Of a stretch of DNA of 64,000 bases, positions 55,960-64,000 are shown piece after piece (within the stretch, counting starts at the first letter, position 1; each line of letters opens with the position of its first letter). This DNA is from Metabacillus crassostreae. GTDB taxonomy: Bacteria > Bacillota > Bacilli > Bacillales > Bacillaceae. The notes under the pieces were generated by a model. That model ran no database searches, was not told the origin of the DNA, and saw only the letters and a list, made by a program, of their open reading frames with translations. The stretch covers positions 682,001 to 746,000 of the forward strand of contig NZ_JAFBDU010000001.1 in NCBI RefSeq assembly GCF_016908395.1. Reading direction: 5' to 3'. Position numbers and translations under genes: made by a program.

Positions 55960-56185
55960 TGTGAGCTGTAATCAAAGAAATGTTGACCATTATAGAGAAA
56001 ATGTAGATCATAAAAGAGAAATTACAAGTCATCAGCTCGGAATTGCGCGCCATTCGAAGAAATACAAATCATTAAAAAGACAAAATAGATCATAAAAGAA
56101 AATTAACGCGTTATTAACTTGGAATTGCGACCCAATCAAATAAATAGCATAAATTGTCGACCACTAAAAAGAAAATCCAGGTCAT
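55960..56185 (+). repeat. Second intergenic array of degenerate ~21-nt repeats
   Basis: About ten units of 19-22 bases with the pattern TGNNGACCATNAAAGAGAAA. In the frame from 55856 units translate as NVDHYRE, NVDHKRE, ITSHQLG, IARHSKK. The minus-strand array at 33318-33600 gives analogous IDHQTHF, ARHSLIF, IDHSSIF. No start with a ribosome binding site is present, so translation is doubtful. Outside the array, 55854-56435 holds no convincing gene. Confidence 0.75.
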
Positions 56186-56435
56186 GAGCACCCATTTTTA
56201 CTCCATTGATGAAATGTACATGATTAACTCAAGATCACATGCGATAGTTATTGATCTCACATTTCAAAGATCATTTAACTTTTTAGAAAATTCAGTATCT
56301 GATATACTAGTTTATAAGATAATAAAAGACACTGAAATTAATTAAGATACGGTTTATATAATACAAATAGTAGTATTTTAATCTATATTTCGTAGTGTAA
56401 AATAGAGGGGTAGTTGCGAAGGGGGATACATAGTT

Positions 56436-58370
56436 TTGAACACAAAATACTTAGATCTATTATCGCAGAAATATGATTGTGAAGAAAAAGTGGTCACAGA
56501 AATTATTAATCTTGAAGCAATTCTAAATCTACCAAAAGGGACAGAGCATTTTGTTAGCGATTTACACGGAGAGTATCAAGCTTTTCAGCATGTGCTAAGA
56601 AATGGATCAGGGAAAGTAAAAGAGAAAATAGAAGATATTTATAAAAAAGTACTTACAGAAAAAGAAATTAAAGAATTTGCCACCTTAGTTTATTATCCTG
56701 AAGAAAAATTACAGCTTATTAAGAATGATTTTGATAATGAAAAAGAGCTACAGCAATGGTACTCAGTTATCATTGAGCGTATGATTAAACTCATTTCTTA
56801 TGCCTCCTCAAAATATACACGCTCAAAATTACGTAAAGCCTTGCCAGATCAGTTTGTTTATATTATAGAAGAATTACTTTATAAAACAGATGAATTCACA
56901 AATTTTAAAGAGCCTTATTATGCTAAAATTGTTCAGCAAATTATTTCTCTTGGACAAGCTGACAAGCTTATTACAGGTCTTGCTTATACAACTCAAAGAT
57001 TGGTTGTTGATCATCTTCATGTTGTGGGAGATATTTATGATCGTGGACCAGAGCCAGATCAAATTATGGAAGCACTCATTAATTATCATTCTGTTGATAT
57101 TCAGTGGGGCAACCATGATGTACTATGGCTAGGTGCTTTTGCTGGATCAAAGGTTTGTTTAGCAAATATTATCCGAATTTGTGCTAGATACAACAATTTA
57201 GATATCATTGAAGATGTTTATGGAATCAATCTTAGACCTCTTCTTAATTTAGCGGAAAAATATTATCAAGATAATCCAGCTTTTAGACCAAAAGTTCATT
57301 CAGATGAAACAATATTTGAAGAAGAAAGATTACAAATTACAAAAATCCATCAAGCAATTTCTATCATTCAATTTAAACTTGAAAGTCCAATTATCAAACG
57401 ACGACCAACCTTTAATATGTCAGAAAGGCTTTTACTTGAAAAAATAGATTACGAGAAAAATGAGATTACAATTCAAGAAAAAACATATCCATTAGAAAAT
57501 CCATGTTTTGCAACAATCAATCCTTTACAGCCTGATCAATTATTAGAAGAAGAAAAACAAGTCATAGACAAGCTGTTATTTTCTGTTCAGCATTCAGAAA
57601 AGCTTGCAAGACATATGAATTTTCTTATGAAAAAAGGCAGTCTCTATTTAAGATATAACGGAAATTTATTAATACACGGCTGTATTCCGTTAGATGAAGA
57701 TGGAAATATGGAGAAAATGCTGATAGAAAATAAAGAATATGCAGGTCGTGAATTACTTGATATTTTTGAACGTTATTTACGTCATTCATTTGCACATCCT
57801 GAAGAAACTGATGATCTTGCAACAGATATGGTTTGGTATTTGTGGACAGGTGAATATTCATCACTGTTTGGAAAAAGAGCGATGACCACCTTTGAAAGAT
57901 ACTTTATTAGAGATAAAACAACACATAAAGAAAAGAAAAATCCTTATTATCATTTACGTGAAAAAGAGGAAACCTGTGAAAAAATACTAGCAGAATTTGA
58001 ACTAGATCCTAATCAAGGTCATATCATAAATGGTCACACACCAGTAAAAGAAATTAATGGAGAAGATCCCATTAAAGCTAATGGAAAGATGATCGTGATT
58101 GATGGCGGATTTTCAAAGGCTTATCAATCAACCACAGGAATTGCTGGTTACACATTATTATATAATTCTTTTGGCATGCAGCTTGTCGCACATCAGCATT
58201 TCAATTCAAAAGAAGAAGTTTTGTTAAATGGTACCGATGTGTTATCAGTAAAAAGAATCGTTGATAAAGAACTAGAGCGAAAAAAGGTGCTAGAAACTAA
58301 TGTAGGTGAGGAATTACTACAGGAAGTTTCTATTTTGAATAGCTTGATGGAATATCGGTATATGAAGTAA
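56436..58370 (+). CDS. fbp: Fructose-1,6-bisphosphatase class III
   Basis: A 644-residue class III enzyme of the Firmicutes. Metallophosphatase motifs are [46 protein letters not shown] and [10 protein letters not shown], in calcineurin-like order. It removes the 1-phosphate from fructose-1,6-bisphosphate during gluconeogenesis. The start is TTG 56436 with AAGGGGG at a suitable distance. Length is slightly below B. subtilis Fbp (about 671 residues). Monocistronic, followed by a terminator. Identification is secure. Confidence 0.96.
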   Translation: MNTKYLDLLSQKYDCEEKVVTEIINLEAILNLPKGTEHFVSDLHGEYQAFQHVLRNGSGKVKEKIEDIYKKVLTEKEIKEFATLVYYPEEKLQLIKNDFDNEKELQQWYSVIIERMIKLISYASSKYTRSKLRKALPDQFVYIIEELLYKTDEFTNFKEPYYAKIVQQIISLGQADKLITGLAYTTQRLVVDHLHVVGDIYDRGPEPDQIMEALINYHSVDIQWGNHDVLWLGAFAGSKVCLANIIRICARYNNLDIIEDVYGINLRPLLNLAEKYYQDNPAFRPKVHSDETIFEEERLQITKIHQAISIIQFKLESPIIKRRPTFNMSERLLLEKIDYEKNEITIQEKTYPLENPCFATINPLQPDQLLEEEKQVIDKLLFSVQHSEKLARHMNFLMKKGSLYLRYNGNLLIHGCIPLDEDGNMEKMLIENKEYAGRELLDIFERYLRHSFAHPEETDDLATDMVWYLWTGEYSSLFGKRAMTTFERYFIRDKTTHKEKKNPYYHLREKEETCEKILAEFELDPNQGHIINGHTPVKEINGEDPIKANGKMIVIDGGFSKAYQSTTGIAGYTLLYNSFGMQLVAHQHFNSKEEVLLNGTDVLSVKRIVDKELERKKVLETNVGEELLQEVSILNSLMEYRYMK

Positions 58371-58431
58371 GGAATAGGTTAATGAAAAGAATCTTTAAAT
58401 TTATAGTAGACAAATGTTATTAGATATAAAT

Positions 58432-58480
58432 GAGATATTCTTTCCAGTATCACACTGGTCAGAGTATCTCTTTGTTTTTT
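58432..58480 (+). terminator. Terminator of fbp
   Basis: GAGATATTCT (58432-58441) and AGAGTATCTC (58461-58470) with an inner CCAGT/ACTGG stem, then a T-rich run. Confidence 0.88.
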
Positions 58481-58638
58481 TGAGGATTTCCTTTAATGAT
58501 TACTCGAAGGATTCATTGTAAGTCACAATATCCTTAGTAATTTTTTTCTATAAAAAACCTTTTGACGCATCAGTTTGTCCGTATTAAAATAAATTGTTAC
58601 ATGCTTCTCTACCATTTTACATTAAAAGGGGAATATCA

Positions 58639-60324
58639 ATGAAAGAAGTAAAATTGCGTAAAATTATGTCGCAAATAAAAAGCTCAGATCCTGAGAAGAG
58701 ATATAACGGATTAGACGAACTTGCCTATTTAAAAGGTGATGAAAGCTTAGAAGTACAAGTTGATGTATTAGTAGATATAGTGAAGCTTGCGTCACGTGAT
58801 TTTCCTGAGCCAGTTGATAAGTGGGATATCCCTTCTTATTATTTAATTGATTTTGCATGTGACTTTTTAATGCAAGAAGTGATAGAAGCTGTTTTGAAGT
58901 ACTTTGATGGGTTCCATCCATTCGCTAAAGAACGAGCAATCAGTTTTTTGTTATTAACAGAAGATGATAAAGTTATTTATGAATTAGAAAATATACTTCA
59001 GCTGGTTTTAAAAACTGAAGAGCTGACTCTACCTGTTGAAGAACTTGCTCAATATCCAGTGTTAGTTAAAAATCTATTAGCAAAAAATATGAATCTATTT
59101 AAATCTGTACACTATAAAGATACTTTTTTCCAGCTACTTTTATCTCTGAATGAATCTGGTATAGATCAAGGATTCAAAAAAGCTGAGCTTATTCCGATAC
59201 TTGTTGAAGAGTATAGAAACAAGAGAGAAGCTTTTTTGCCGTACAATAATGAGTACAAAACAGAGTTTGTTTATAAAGCCTGGAAAGAACGTTATCACAC
59301 TTTGCGAAACGAGCTAAGATTTCTTATAAGTTTGATGAGCTATTATTTTACTGAAGAAACAGAAAAGCTCTTGTTAGAAGCAACACAATTTCATGACCCA
59401 TTGATTAAATCTGAAGCAATATTAGTATGTATTGACAAAAATATACCAATAGAAAAAAGTATGATGGTTAATGTTGCCAAACATATTGAAAGTGCCGAAA
59501 TGATTTATTTTGAATTAAAGGATGCTAATAAAGAACATCTTTATCCAATACTCGAGAACAAACAAGCACTTTTAGCTAAAACAAAAATGTTTTATCATAT
59601 TTTGAACATAGAAGATGAAGAGTCTCATACAACCAAATATACAGAAGAGATAACAGTTATTGATAAAGTTGATACGGAAAATTCCTATGGCCAGCCAGTT
59701 CGGTATTATTTAGTCAAATTTATCGAGTCAGACATTTCATATATTGGATGGGTAGGTGCCTATAGCCTTGAAGATGGTGAAGATTCTGCTTATTCCTGGG
59801 AAGGAACATACACTGAATTTGTTGAGTTTGACTCACTGACCATTGAGGAGCATAAACAAGCTTTTTTCAAAAATCGGAATGATGATCAAAAAGAGCTTGA
59901 ACAATCATTATTTTATGTTAGCCATAGAAAGATTAGTAAAGGACTGTGGTTCTTCTATGGAATCGTTGTTTTACGGTGGATTCAATTGTTATTTGAAGGA
60001 ATTTCAAAAGAAAACTTATACGTTCCACTCGTTGCTACCATCATTGCGCTGATAGGTACGTTAATTGAGAAAAACTTAAATAAAAATAGTTGGATTGCAA
60101 TTGGTGGCTTTGATTTATTATTTAAAAAGAGGAAAAAAGAAAGCACTTTACCTTTAGTAAATATAAAAAAGGTAGTGAAATCAAATCGTTTTATTTTTAT
60201 TTACAATAAAGCAGATGAATTGGAAATGAAAATTCCAATGTCTTGGGTTCGTTATGAACATTTTACCCACTACTTAAGAGAACAAACGAACCACTTGAAA
60301 GATGCTCCATTTATTGAGGATTGA
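58639..60324 (+). CDS. Unknown protein with helical repeat N-terminus and C-terminal membrane/PH-like part
   Basis: A 561-residue protein that I do not recognise. Residues 1-350 are helical, with HEAT-like or ankyrin-like periodicity (IMSQIKSSDPEKRYNGLDEL, LPVEELAQYPVLVKNLLAKN). A beta segment follows (TEEITVIDKVDTENSYGQPV; YYLVKFIESDISYIGWVGAY). Two hydrophobic helices lie at about 434-480. The last 80 residues (WIAIGGFDLLFKKRKKESTL, RFIFIYNKADELEMKIPMSW) resemble a PH-like YcxB-type domain. ATG 58639 has AAAAGGGG seven bases upstream; the upstream ATG at 58594 has none. Monocistronic. A membrane-associated scaffold is possible; function unknown. Confidence 0.75.
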   Translation: MKEVKLRKIMSQIKSSDPEKRYNGLDELAYLKGDESLEVQVDVLVDIVKLASRDFPEPVDKWDIPSYYLIDFACDFLMQEVIEAVLKYFDGFHPFAKERAISFLLLTEDDKVIYELENILQLVLKTEELTLPVEELAQYPVLVKNLLAKNMNLFKSVHYKDTFFQLLLSLNESGIDQGFKKAELIPILVEEYRNKREAFLPYNNEYKTEFVYKAWKERYHTLRNELRFLISLMSYYFTEETEKLLLEATQFHDPLIKSEAILVCIDKNIPIEKSMMVNVAKHIESAEMIYFELKDANKEHLYPILENKQALLAKTKMFYHILNIEDEESHTTKYTEEITVIDKVDTENSYGQPVRYYLVKFIESDISYIGWVGAYSLEDGEDSAYSWEGTYTEFVEFDSLTIEEHKQAFFKNRNDDQKELEQSLFYVSHRKISKGLWFFYGIVVLRWIQLLFEGISKENLYVPLVATIIALIGTLIEKNLNKNSWIAIGGFDLLFKKRKKESTLPLVNIKKVVKSNRFIFIYNKADELEMKIPMSWVRYEHFTHYLREQTNHLKDAPFIED

Positions 60325-60344
60325 TAATAGATGTAACATCGTAG

Positions 60345-60373
60345 GAATCCACATTTATTAGTGGATTCTTTTT
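60345..60373 (+). terminator. Terminator after the 561-residue protein gene
   Basis: GAATCCAC (60345-60352) and GTGGATTC (60361-60368) with an 8-base loop, followed by TTTTTAC. Confidence 0.85.
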
Positions 60374-60470
60374 ACATTTTTGTGAGCTTGACTAATTATG
60401 AATATAATAAGAAATCGTAAATCCTTGTTTTTTTCCTATTAATTAAGTAAACTACATTTAATTGAATCTT

Positions 60471-60556
60471 TCGGGTGCTAGTGGAAGCTGGCTGAGATTG
60501 CAACTATTACGTTGCGGACCGTGATAACCTGTTGGGTAATGCCAGCGTAGGGAATG
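60471..60556 (+). promoter_or_regulatory. TPP (THI-box) riboswitch
   Basis: The leader shows CGGGTGCTA, GGCTGAGATTG, GACCGTGATAACCTG and GGGTAATGCCAGCGTAGGGA in canonical order and spacing. Thiamine pyrophosphate binding would favour the terminator at 60574-60606, turning off thiM-thiE. Identification is secure. Confidence 0.96.
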
Positions 60557-60573
60557 TGAGTAGGTCAACTATG

Positions 60574-60606
60574 AGCACTTTGCGCTATATGCAAAGTGCT
60601 TTTTTC
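60574..60606 (+). terminator. THI-box-controlled terminator
   Basis: AGCACTTTGC (60574-60583) and GCAAAGTGCT (60591-60600) are perfect arms followed by TTTTT. Confidence 0.93.
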
Positions 60607-60672
60607 AATGATTTTATATAATTTCTGGTTTATATTGATGGATAAAAACGATTTAGGAAGGACGGATACAAG

Positions 60673-61479
60673 ATGAATATTGAAAAAATTGAAGCAACAT
60701 TAACTAAGGTAAGAAAGAAAAACCCACTTGTTCATAACATTACAAATGTTGTTGTAACAAATTTTACGGCCAATGGACTTTTAGCATTAGGCGCATCACC
60801 AGTTATGGCTTATGCAAAAGAAGAAGTGGCTGATATGGCAAAAATTGCAGGTGCACTTGTGTTAAATATCGGAACATTATCAAATGACGAGATTGAAGCG
60901 ATGTTGATAGCAGGAAAATCTGCGAATGAATATGGTGTACCAATTATTTTCGATCCAGTGGGTGCAGGTGCAACACCTTATCGTACAGAAACATCTCGTC
61001 GTATTGTTGATGAATTATCGATCTCAATTTTAAGAGGAAACGCAGCAGAAGTTGCTAACGTGATAGGAACAGAATGGGCAATTAAAGGTGTAGATGCTGG
61101 GGAAGGAACAGGAAATGTTGTGGAGTTAGCGCAAAATGCAGCAAAAACACTGAATACCACAGTCATTATTACCGGAAAAGATGATGTCATTACAGATGGA
61201 GAAACAACGTATCTTGTTCATAATGGACATCCTATTTTGACTAAGGTTACTGGTGCTGGATGTTTATTAAGCTCAATTGTTGGTGCATTTTCAGCTGTTG
61301 AAAAGGATTTGCTAGTTGCATCAGTTTCAGCAATTACTATGTATGGGGTTGCAGCAGAATTAGCAGCAGATCAAGCTTTAGATCAGGGACCTGGAAGCTT
61401 TCAGGTTGAATTATTAAACAAATTAGCAAGTGTTTCTCCGGGAGATATTCATCAATTTGCAAAGGTTGAAAAGATTTAA
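60673..61479 (+). CDS. thiM: Hydroxyethylthiazole kinase
   Basis: A 268-residue ribokinase-like enzyme phosphorylating 4-methyl-5-(2-hydroxyethyl)thiazole in thiamine salvage. It opens [20 protein letters not shown] with the conserved NxVxxNxTAN core, includes [20 protein letters not shown], and has the anion-hole/catalytic segment [15 protein letters not shown]. Length is normal. AGGAAGGACGG precedes the ATG. It is controlled by the TPP riboswitch and forms an operon with thiE 35 bases downstream. Confidence 0.96.
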   Translation: MNIEKIEATLTKVRKKNPLVHNITNVVVTNFTANGLLALGASPVMAYAKEEVADMAKIAGALVLNIGTLSNDEIEAMLIAGKSANEYGVPIIFDPVGAGATPYRTETSRRIVDELSISILRGNAAEVANVIGTEWAIKGVDAGEGTGNVVELAQNAAKTLNTTVIITGKDDVITDGETTYLVHNGHPILTKVTGAGCLLSSIVGAFSAVEKDLLVASVSAITMYGVAAELAADQALDQGPGSFQVELLNKLASVSPGDIHQFAKVEKI

Positions 61480-61514
61480 CATGTATAATTATTCGAAAAT
61501 ATGGGGGTAAGAAA

Positions 61515-62180
61515 GTGTCAAGAATAGCAAAAAACAGAATGCAAAAGCTATTAAATGTATATTTTATTATGGGAAGTAACAATTGTAAGATAGATCCTGC
61601 ACTTGTTTTGCAGCAAGCAATTAAAGGTGGAATTACTCTTTTTCAATTTAGAGAAAAAGGTACAGGTGCTCTTACCGGAAATGAAAAATTTAAATTTGCA
61701 GAGCAGTTGCAAAACATTTGCAGAATAAACAATATTCCTTTTATTGTAAATGATGATATTGAATTGGCATTAGCACTTGATGCAGATGGTATACATATAG
61801 GACAGGATGATGGATCAGCTGAGGAAGTTAGAAAAAAAATTGGAGACAATAAAATACTTGGTGTTTCTACTCACAATCTTGAAGAAGTCAAAAAAGCTAT
61901 TGCAGAAGGTGCTGATTATGTTGGAATTGGACCAATCTACTCAACCACAACAAAGGAAGATGCTAAAACAGCACAAGGAACAGCGCTTATTAAAGAAGTT
62001 AGAAGCAATAATATCGAAATTCCCATTGTAGGTATCGGGGGAATAACTGCTGAAAATGCGTCGCCTGTAATCGAACATGGTGGAAATGGAGTTGCTGTTA
62101 TATCGGAAATTAGCTTAGCAGAAGATCCGGGAGAAAATGCGATGAAATTAAATAAAGTGGTTAAGTCATTTTTAAAATAG
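61515..62180 (+). CDS. thiE: Thiamine-phosphate synthase
   Basis: A 221-residue TIM barrel joining hydroxymethylpyrimidine diphosphate to thiazole phosphate. Motifs: [16 protein letters not shown] near the start of the barrel, [20 protein letters not shown] with metal-binding aspartates, [15 protein letters not shown] for the pyrophosphate, and [11 protein letters not shown]. The start is GTG 61515 behind GGGGGTAAGAAA. It follows thiM and shares its THI-box. thiD and thiC are not in this window. Confidence 0.96.
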   Translation: MSRIAKNRMQKLLNVYFIMGSNNCKIDPALVLQQAIKGGITLFQFREKGTGALTGNEKFKFAEQLQNICRINNIPFIVNDDIELALALDADGIHIGQDDGSAEEVRKKIGDNKILGVSTHNLEEVKKAIAEGADYVGIGPIYSTTTKEDAKTAQGTALIKEVRSNNIEIPIVGIGGITAENASPVIEHGGNGVAVISEISLAEDPGENAMKLNKVVKSFLK

Positions 62181-62304
62181 CTAGCTGTAGAAACAGCATT
62201 ATTAATAAACTTATTGTAAATTAAATTTAACAATCTCAGATTATTAAATTTACATTTGATCTTTAAAGAAAGTTGTATACTTACTTTAAGGAGCTGGTGG
62301 TCGA

Positions 62305-63210
62305 ATGGTTAAGTTAAAAAGAATGCTTGTGCTTTTTTGGACGTTCGGTATGGCTTTTCAAGATAGTATTCCAAGTAGTAATTCCATCAATCAAATAAAT
62401 TCACTTACATCATCACATGAAAAAATAGTGAATGTAGCACATCGCGGAGCATCAGCTTATGCGCCAGAACACACGCTAGTTTCTTATCAAATGGGCGAGA
62501 AGATGAATGGGAATTTTATTGAAATTGATCTTCAGATGACAAGTGATGGACATCTTATCTCAATGCATGATGAAAGGGTAGATCGAACTACAAATGGTAC
62601 TGGATTAGTCAAAAATATGACTCTTAAAGAAATCAAGCAACTAGATGCTGGTTCATGGTTTAATGAAAAGTACCCACACTATGCAAAAAATGAATATGAA
62701 GATATACAAGTACCAACATTAGAAGAAGTGTTCAAAGCATTTGGTCAAGGTGCTAACTATTACATAGAAACAAAATCACCAACCGTTTATCCTGGAATGG
62801 AGGAAAAGTTACTGAAGTTACTTGAAAAATATAACTTAACAGGAGTTAATGGAGAACCAAGTTATGTAATACTCCAGTCCTTCAGTACAGAAAGCCTGAA
62901 GAAAATCCATAAGCTAAACGAACACATCCCATTAGTTCAGCTTTTACCAGATTCAAGCCCAGAAAGGATTAGTGATTTTCAGCTTGCATCCATTAAAGAA
63001 AATGCAATAGGTGTAGGTCCAAGCTTTAAAGAAATTAATCAAGAATATATTGAAAAAGTAAGAAAAAGTGGACTACAAATCCATCCTTACACGATAAATA
63101 CAAGTGAAGATATGAAAAAAGCATTAAAATGGGGAGTTAATGGTATATTCACAAACCATCCAGACCTTTTTCATGAGGTTTTAAAGAATATTGAGCAAGA
63201 AACCAAATGA
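62305..63210 (+). CDS. Glycerophosphodiester phosphodiesterase
   Basis: A 301-residue enzyme of the GDPD family, which hydrolyses glycerophosphodiesters to glycerol-3-phosphate and an alcohol. Catalytic motif VAHRGASAYAPEHT is followed by FIEIDLQMTSDGHLISMHDE with metal ligands and the second histidine, and by YYIETKSPTVYPG. The N-terminus (residues 1-20, MVKLKRMLVLFWTFGMAF) is a short hydrophobic signal, so the protein is probably exported like GlpQ. GGAGCTGGTGGTCG precedes the ATG. Monocistronic, with a terminator behind it. No phosphate-responsive site was recognised. Confidence 0.93.
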   Translation: MVKLKRMLVLFWTFGMAFQDSIPSSNSINQINSLTSSHEKIVNVAHRGASAYAPEHTLVSYQMGEKMNGNFIEIDLQMTSDGHLISMHDERVDRTTNGTGLVKNMTLKEIKQLDAGSWFNEKYPHYAKNEYEDIQVPTLEEVFKAFGQGANYYIETKSPTVYPGMEEKLLKLLEKYNLTGVNGEPSYVILQSFSTESLKKIHKLNEHIPLVQLLPDSSPERISDFQLASIKENAIGVGPSFKEINQEYIEKVRKSGLQIHPYTINTSEDMKKALKWGVNGIFTNHPDLFHEVLKNIEQETK

Positions 63211-63217
63211 AATTGCC

Positions 63218-63249
63218 AACTAGCAGACTTGACATCTGCTAGTTTTTTA
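63218..63249 (+). terminator. Terminator of the GDPD gene
   Basis: AACTAGCAGA (63218-63227) and TCTGCTAGTT (63235-63244) with a 7-base loop, followed by TTTTTAC. Confidence 0.92.
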
Positions 63250-63252
63250 CTT

Positions 63253-63326
63253 TATCGGCGATTTTTAATAAATATCAGCGATTATTAAAATTTATCAGCG
63301 ATTTTCCAAATTTATCAGCGATTAGA
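63253..63326. repeat. Four tandem 20-nt repeats, TATCAGCGATT type
   Basis: TATCGGCGAT starts at 63253 and TATCAGCGAT at 63273, 63293 and 63313, an exact 20-base period with a variable AT-rich half. It lies between a terminator and the convergent SleB-like gene. No function is evident. Confidence 0.85.
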
Positions 63327-63419
63327 CAAAAAACGACAAACTTTACGACTAAGAACCATGAACTGAGTCTAACTCATTTTAATATATTTAATCATTTATA
63401 TAAGTCTTGGTAAGGAAAA

Positions 63420-63998
63420 TCAATTCTTAAACACATGCTGCCCAATAACAACAGTTGTTTCTCTTGTGTCTAACCACCTACTTGTTGCGATATCTGGGTT
63501 ATAAAAGAATAATGCGTCTTTTGCTATATGTCTCATTTCTGATATTGCTGCTTGTGCGGCTTTGATTGATTCTTGATCGGCCGGTTTGTTAACTTGTCCA
63601 TTTGCTACTGGCTGAAATTGTCCGCGTTGATAGATAACTTCTTTTATAGTGTTAGGAAATTTAGGGCTTTCTACTCGATTCAGTACAACACTAGCTACAG
63701 CTACTTTTCCTTCGAAAGGTTCTGTTTGGGCTTCGGCTCGTACAATTCTAGCCAATAAATCAAAGTCTGATTGGGAAATTCCAGATATTTTATGTGAGGT
63801 GTTTTTTCCTCTACTTGGCTTTTGAGGTGGGGTATTTGCTGTATTTAAATGAATTTCTTGTCCAATATATATCAAATCAAGATTCTTTATTTGAGGATTT
63901 GCCTTGGCTAATTCAGTTAAAGATAATCCATTTTGTTTAGCGATTTCTGACATTGTATCACCTTTTTGAACAGTATAAGCAAATGATGGCACAGCCAT
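63420..63998 (-). CDS. SleB-type cell-wall hydrolase with LysM domain (partial)
   Basis: At least 192 residues. A LysM module (YTVQKGDTMSEIAKQNGLS) is at the N-terminal end, and a hydrolase_2 (SleB) catalytic domain follows: LLARIVRAEAQTEPFEGKVA contains the conserved catalytic Glu region, then VASVVLNRVESPKFPNTIK and FQPVANGQVNKPADQESI. Such enzymes are lytic transglycosylases of spore cortex or cell wall. The frame is open to the window edge and begins with MAVPSFAYTV, which looks like the end of a signal peptide, so the real start and signal probably lie beyond 64000. Confidence 0.88.
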   Translation of the reverse strand: MAVPSFAYTVQKGDTMSEIAKQNGLSLTELAKANPQIKNLDLIYIGQEIHLNTANTPPQKPSRGKNTSHKISGISQSDFDLLARIVRAEAQTEPFEGKVAVASVVLNRVESPKFPNTIKEVIYQRGQFQPVANGQVNKPADQESIKAAQAAISEMRHIAKDALFFYNPDIATSRWLDTRETTVVIGQHVFKN

Positions 63999-64000
63999 AA

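Noticed and set aside
56154-56345. 63-codon plus-strand ORF
   Set aside because: TTG start without a site, begins inside the repeat array, composition not gene-like.

Overview
The window is AT-rich DNA from a Gram-positive, very probably spore-forming member of the Bacillaceae (a Bacillus or Metabacillus-like organism). This is inferred from strong AGGAGG-type ribosome binding sites, frequent TTG/GTG starts, a class III fructose-1,6-bisphosphatase, S-box and THI-box riboswitches with intrinsic terminators, LicT/RAT antitermination, a sigma-D-like promoter, SdpR/SdpI, GltC, a YjcZ-type spore peptide, a SleB-type hydrolase and an LPNTA sortase signal. No tRNA, rRNA, CRISPR array or intact transposase was found.

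Layout. 0-6.4 kb: a VOC protein, an sdpRI-like pair with an ABC exporter, then NADP-glutamate dehydrogenase divergent from a GltC-like regulator. 6.4-8.5 kb: a decaying accessory patch with a broken RNase A-like toxin remnant, an orphan immunity gene, gene fragments and a Gly/Asp-tailed membrane protein. 8.5-10.8 kb: an ECF41-type sigma factor overlapping an FAD oxidoreductase gene, preceded by a near-ideal ECF41 promoter. 10.9-15.7 kb: a beta-glucoside operon (licT, bglP, bglH) with two RAT/terminator switches. 15.7-17.6 kb: a chemoreceptor with a sigma-D-like promoter. 17.9-21.7 kb: a multidomain GH51 protein. 22.3-28.5 kb: small genes and a 1756-residue LysM/Ig-like/GH18 wall protein. 28.5-33.3 kb: SCO, histidine kinase and response regulator divergent from PepSY and YtkA/FixH genes. 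33.3-39 kb: a 21-nt repeat array, YjcZ-like peptide, ECF sigma/PadR/FtsW operon and an ABC exporter. 39-44.8 kb: pseudogenes, D-serine dehydratase, an APH-type phosphotransferase and small membrane proteins. 44.9-51.1 kb: an S-box-controlled MetE-like gene, then a giant sortase-anchored double-esterase gene flanked by two direct repeats that each encode the same 48-residue protein. 51.2-55.8 kb: TetR, an MMPL exporter (apparently starting at ATT) and a secreted YhgE-like partner. 55.9-64 kb: a second 21-nt array, fbp, an unknown membrane protein, THI-box thiM/thiE, a glycerophosphodiester phosphodiesterase, a 20-nt repeat array and a partial SleB-like hydrolase.

Functionally the window mixes carbon and nitrogen metabolism (beta-glucosides, arabinosides, glutamate, D-serine, gluconeogenesis), vitamin and methionine salvage, wall and surface proteins, and several self-contained signalling units in which regulator, promoter and target sit together. 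The most informative signals are the ECF41 promoter/operon with a frameshifted C-terminal motif, the triplicated 48-aa ORF cassette around the esterase, the missing canonical start of the MMPL gene, the broken toxin with intact immunity gene, and the heptad-encoding intergenic arrays. All family assignments come from reading motifs by eye; no database search was run.
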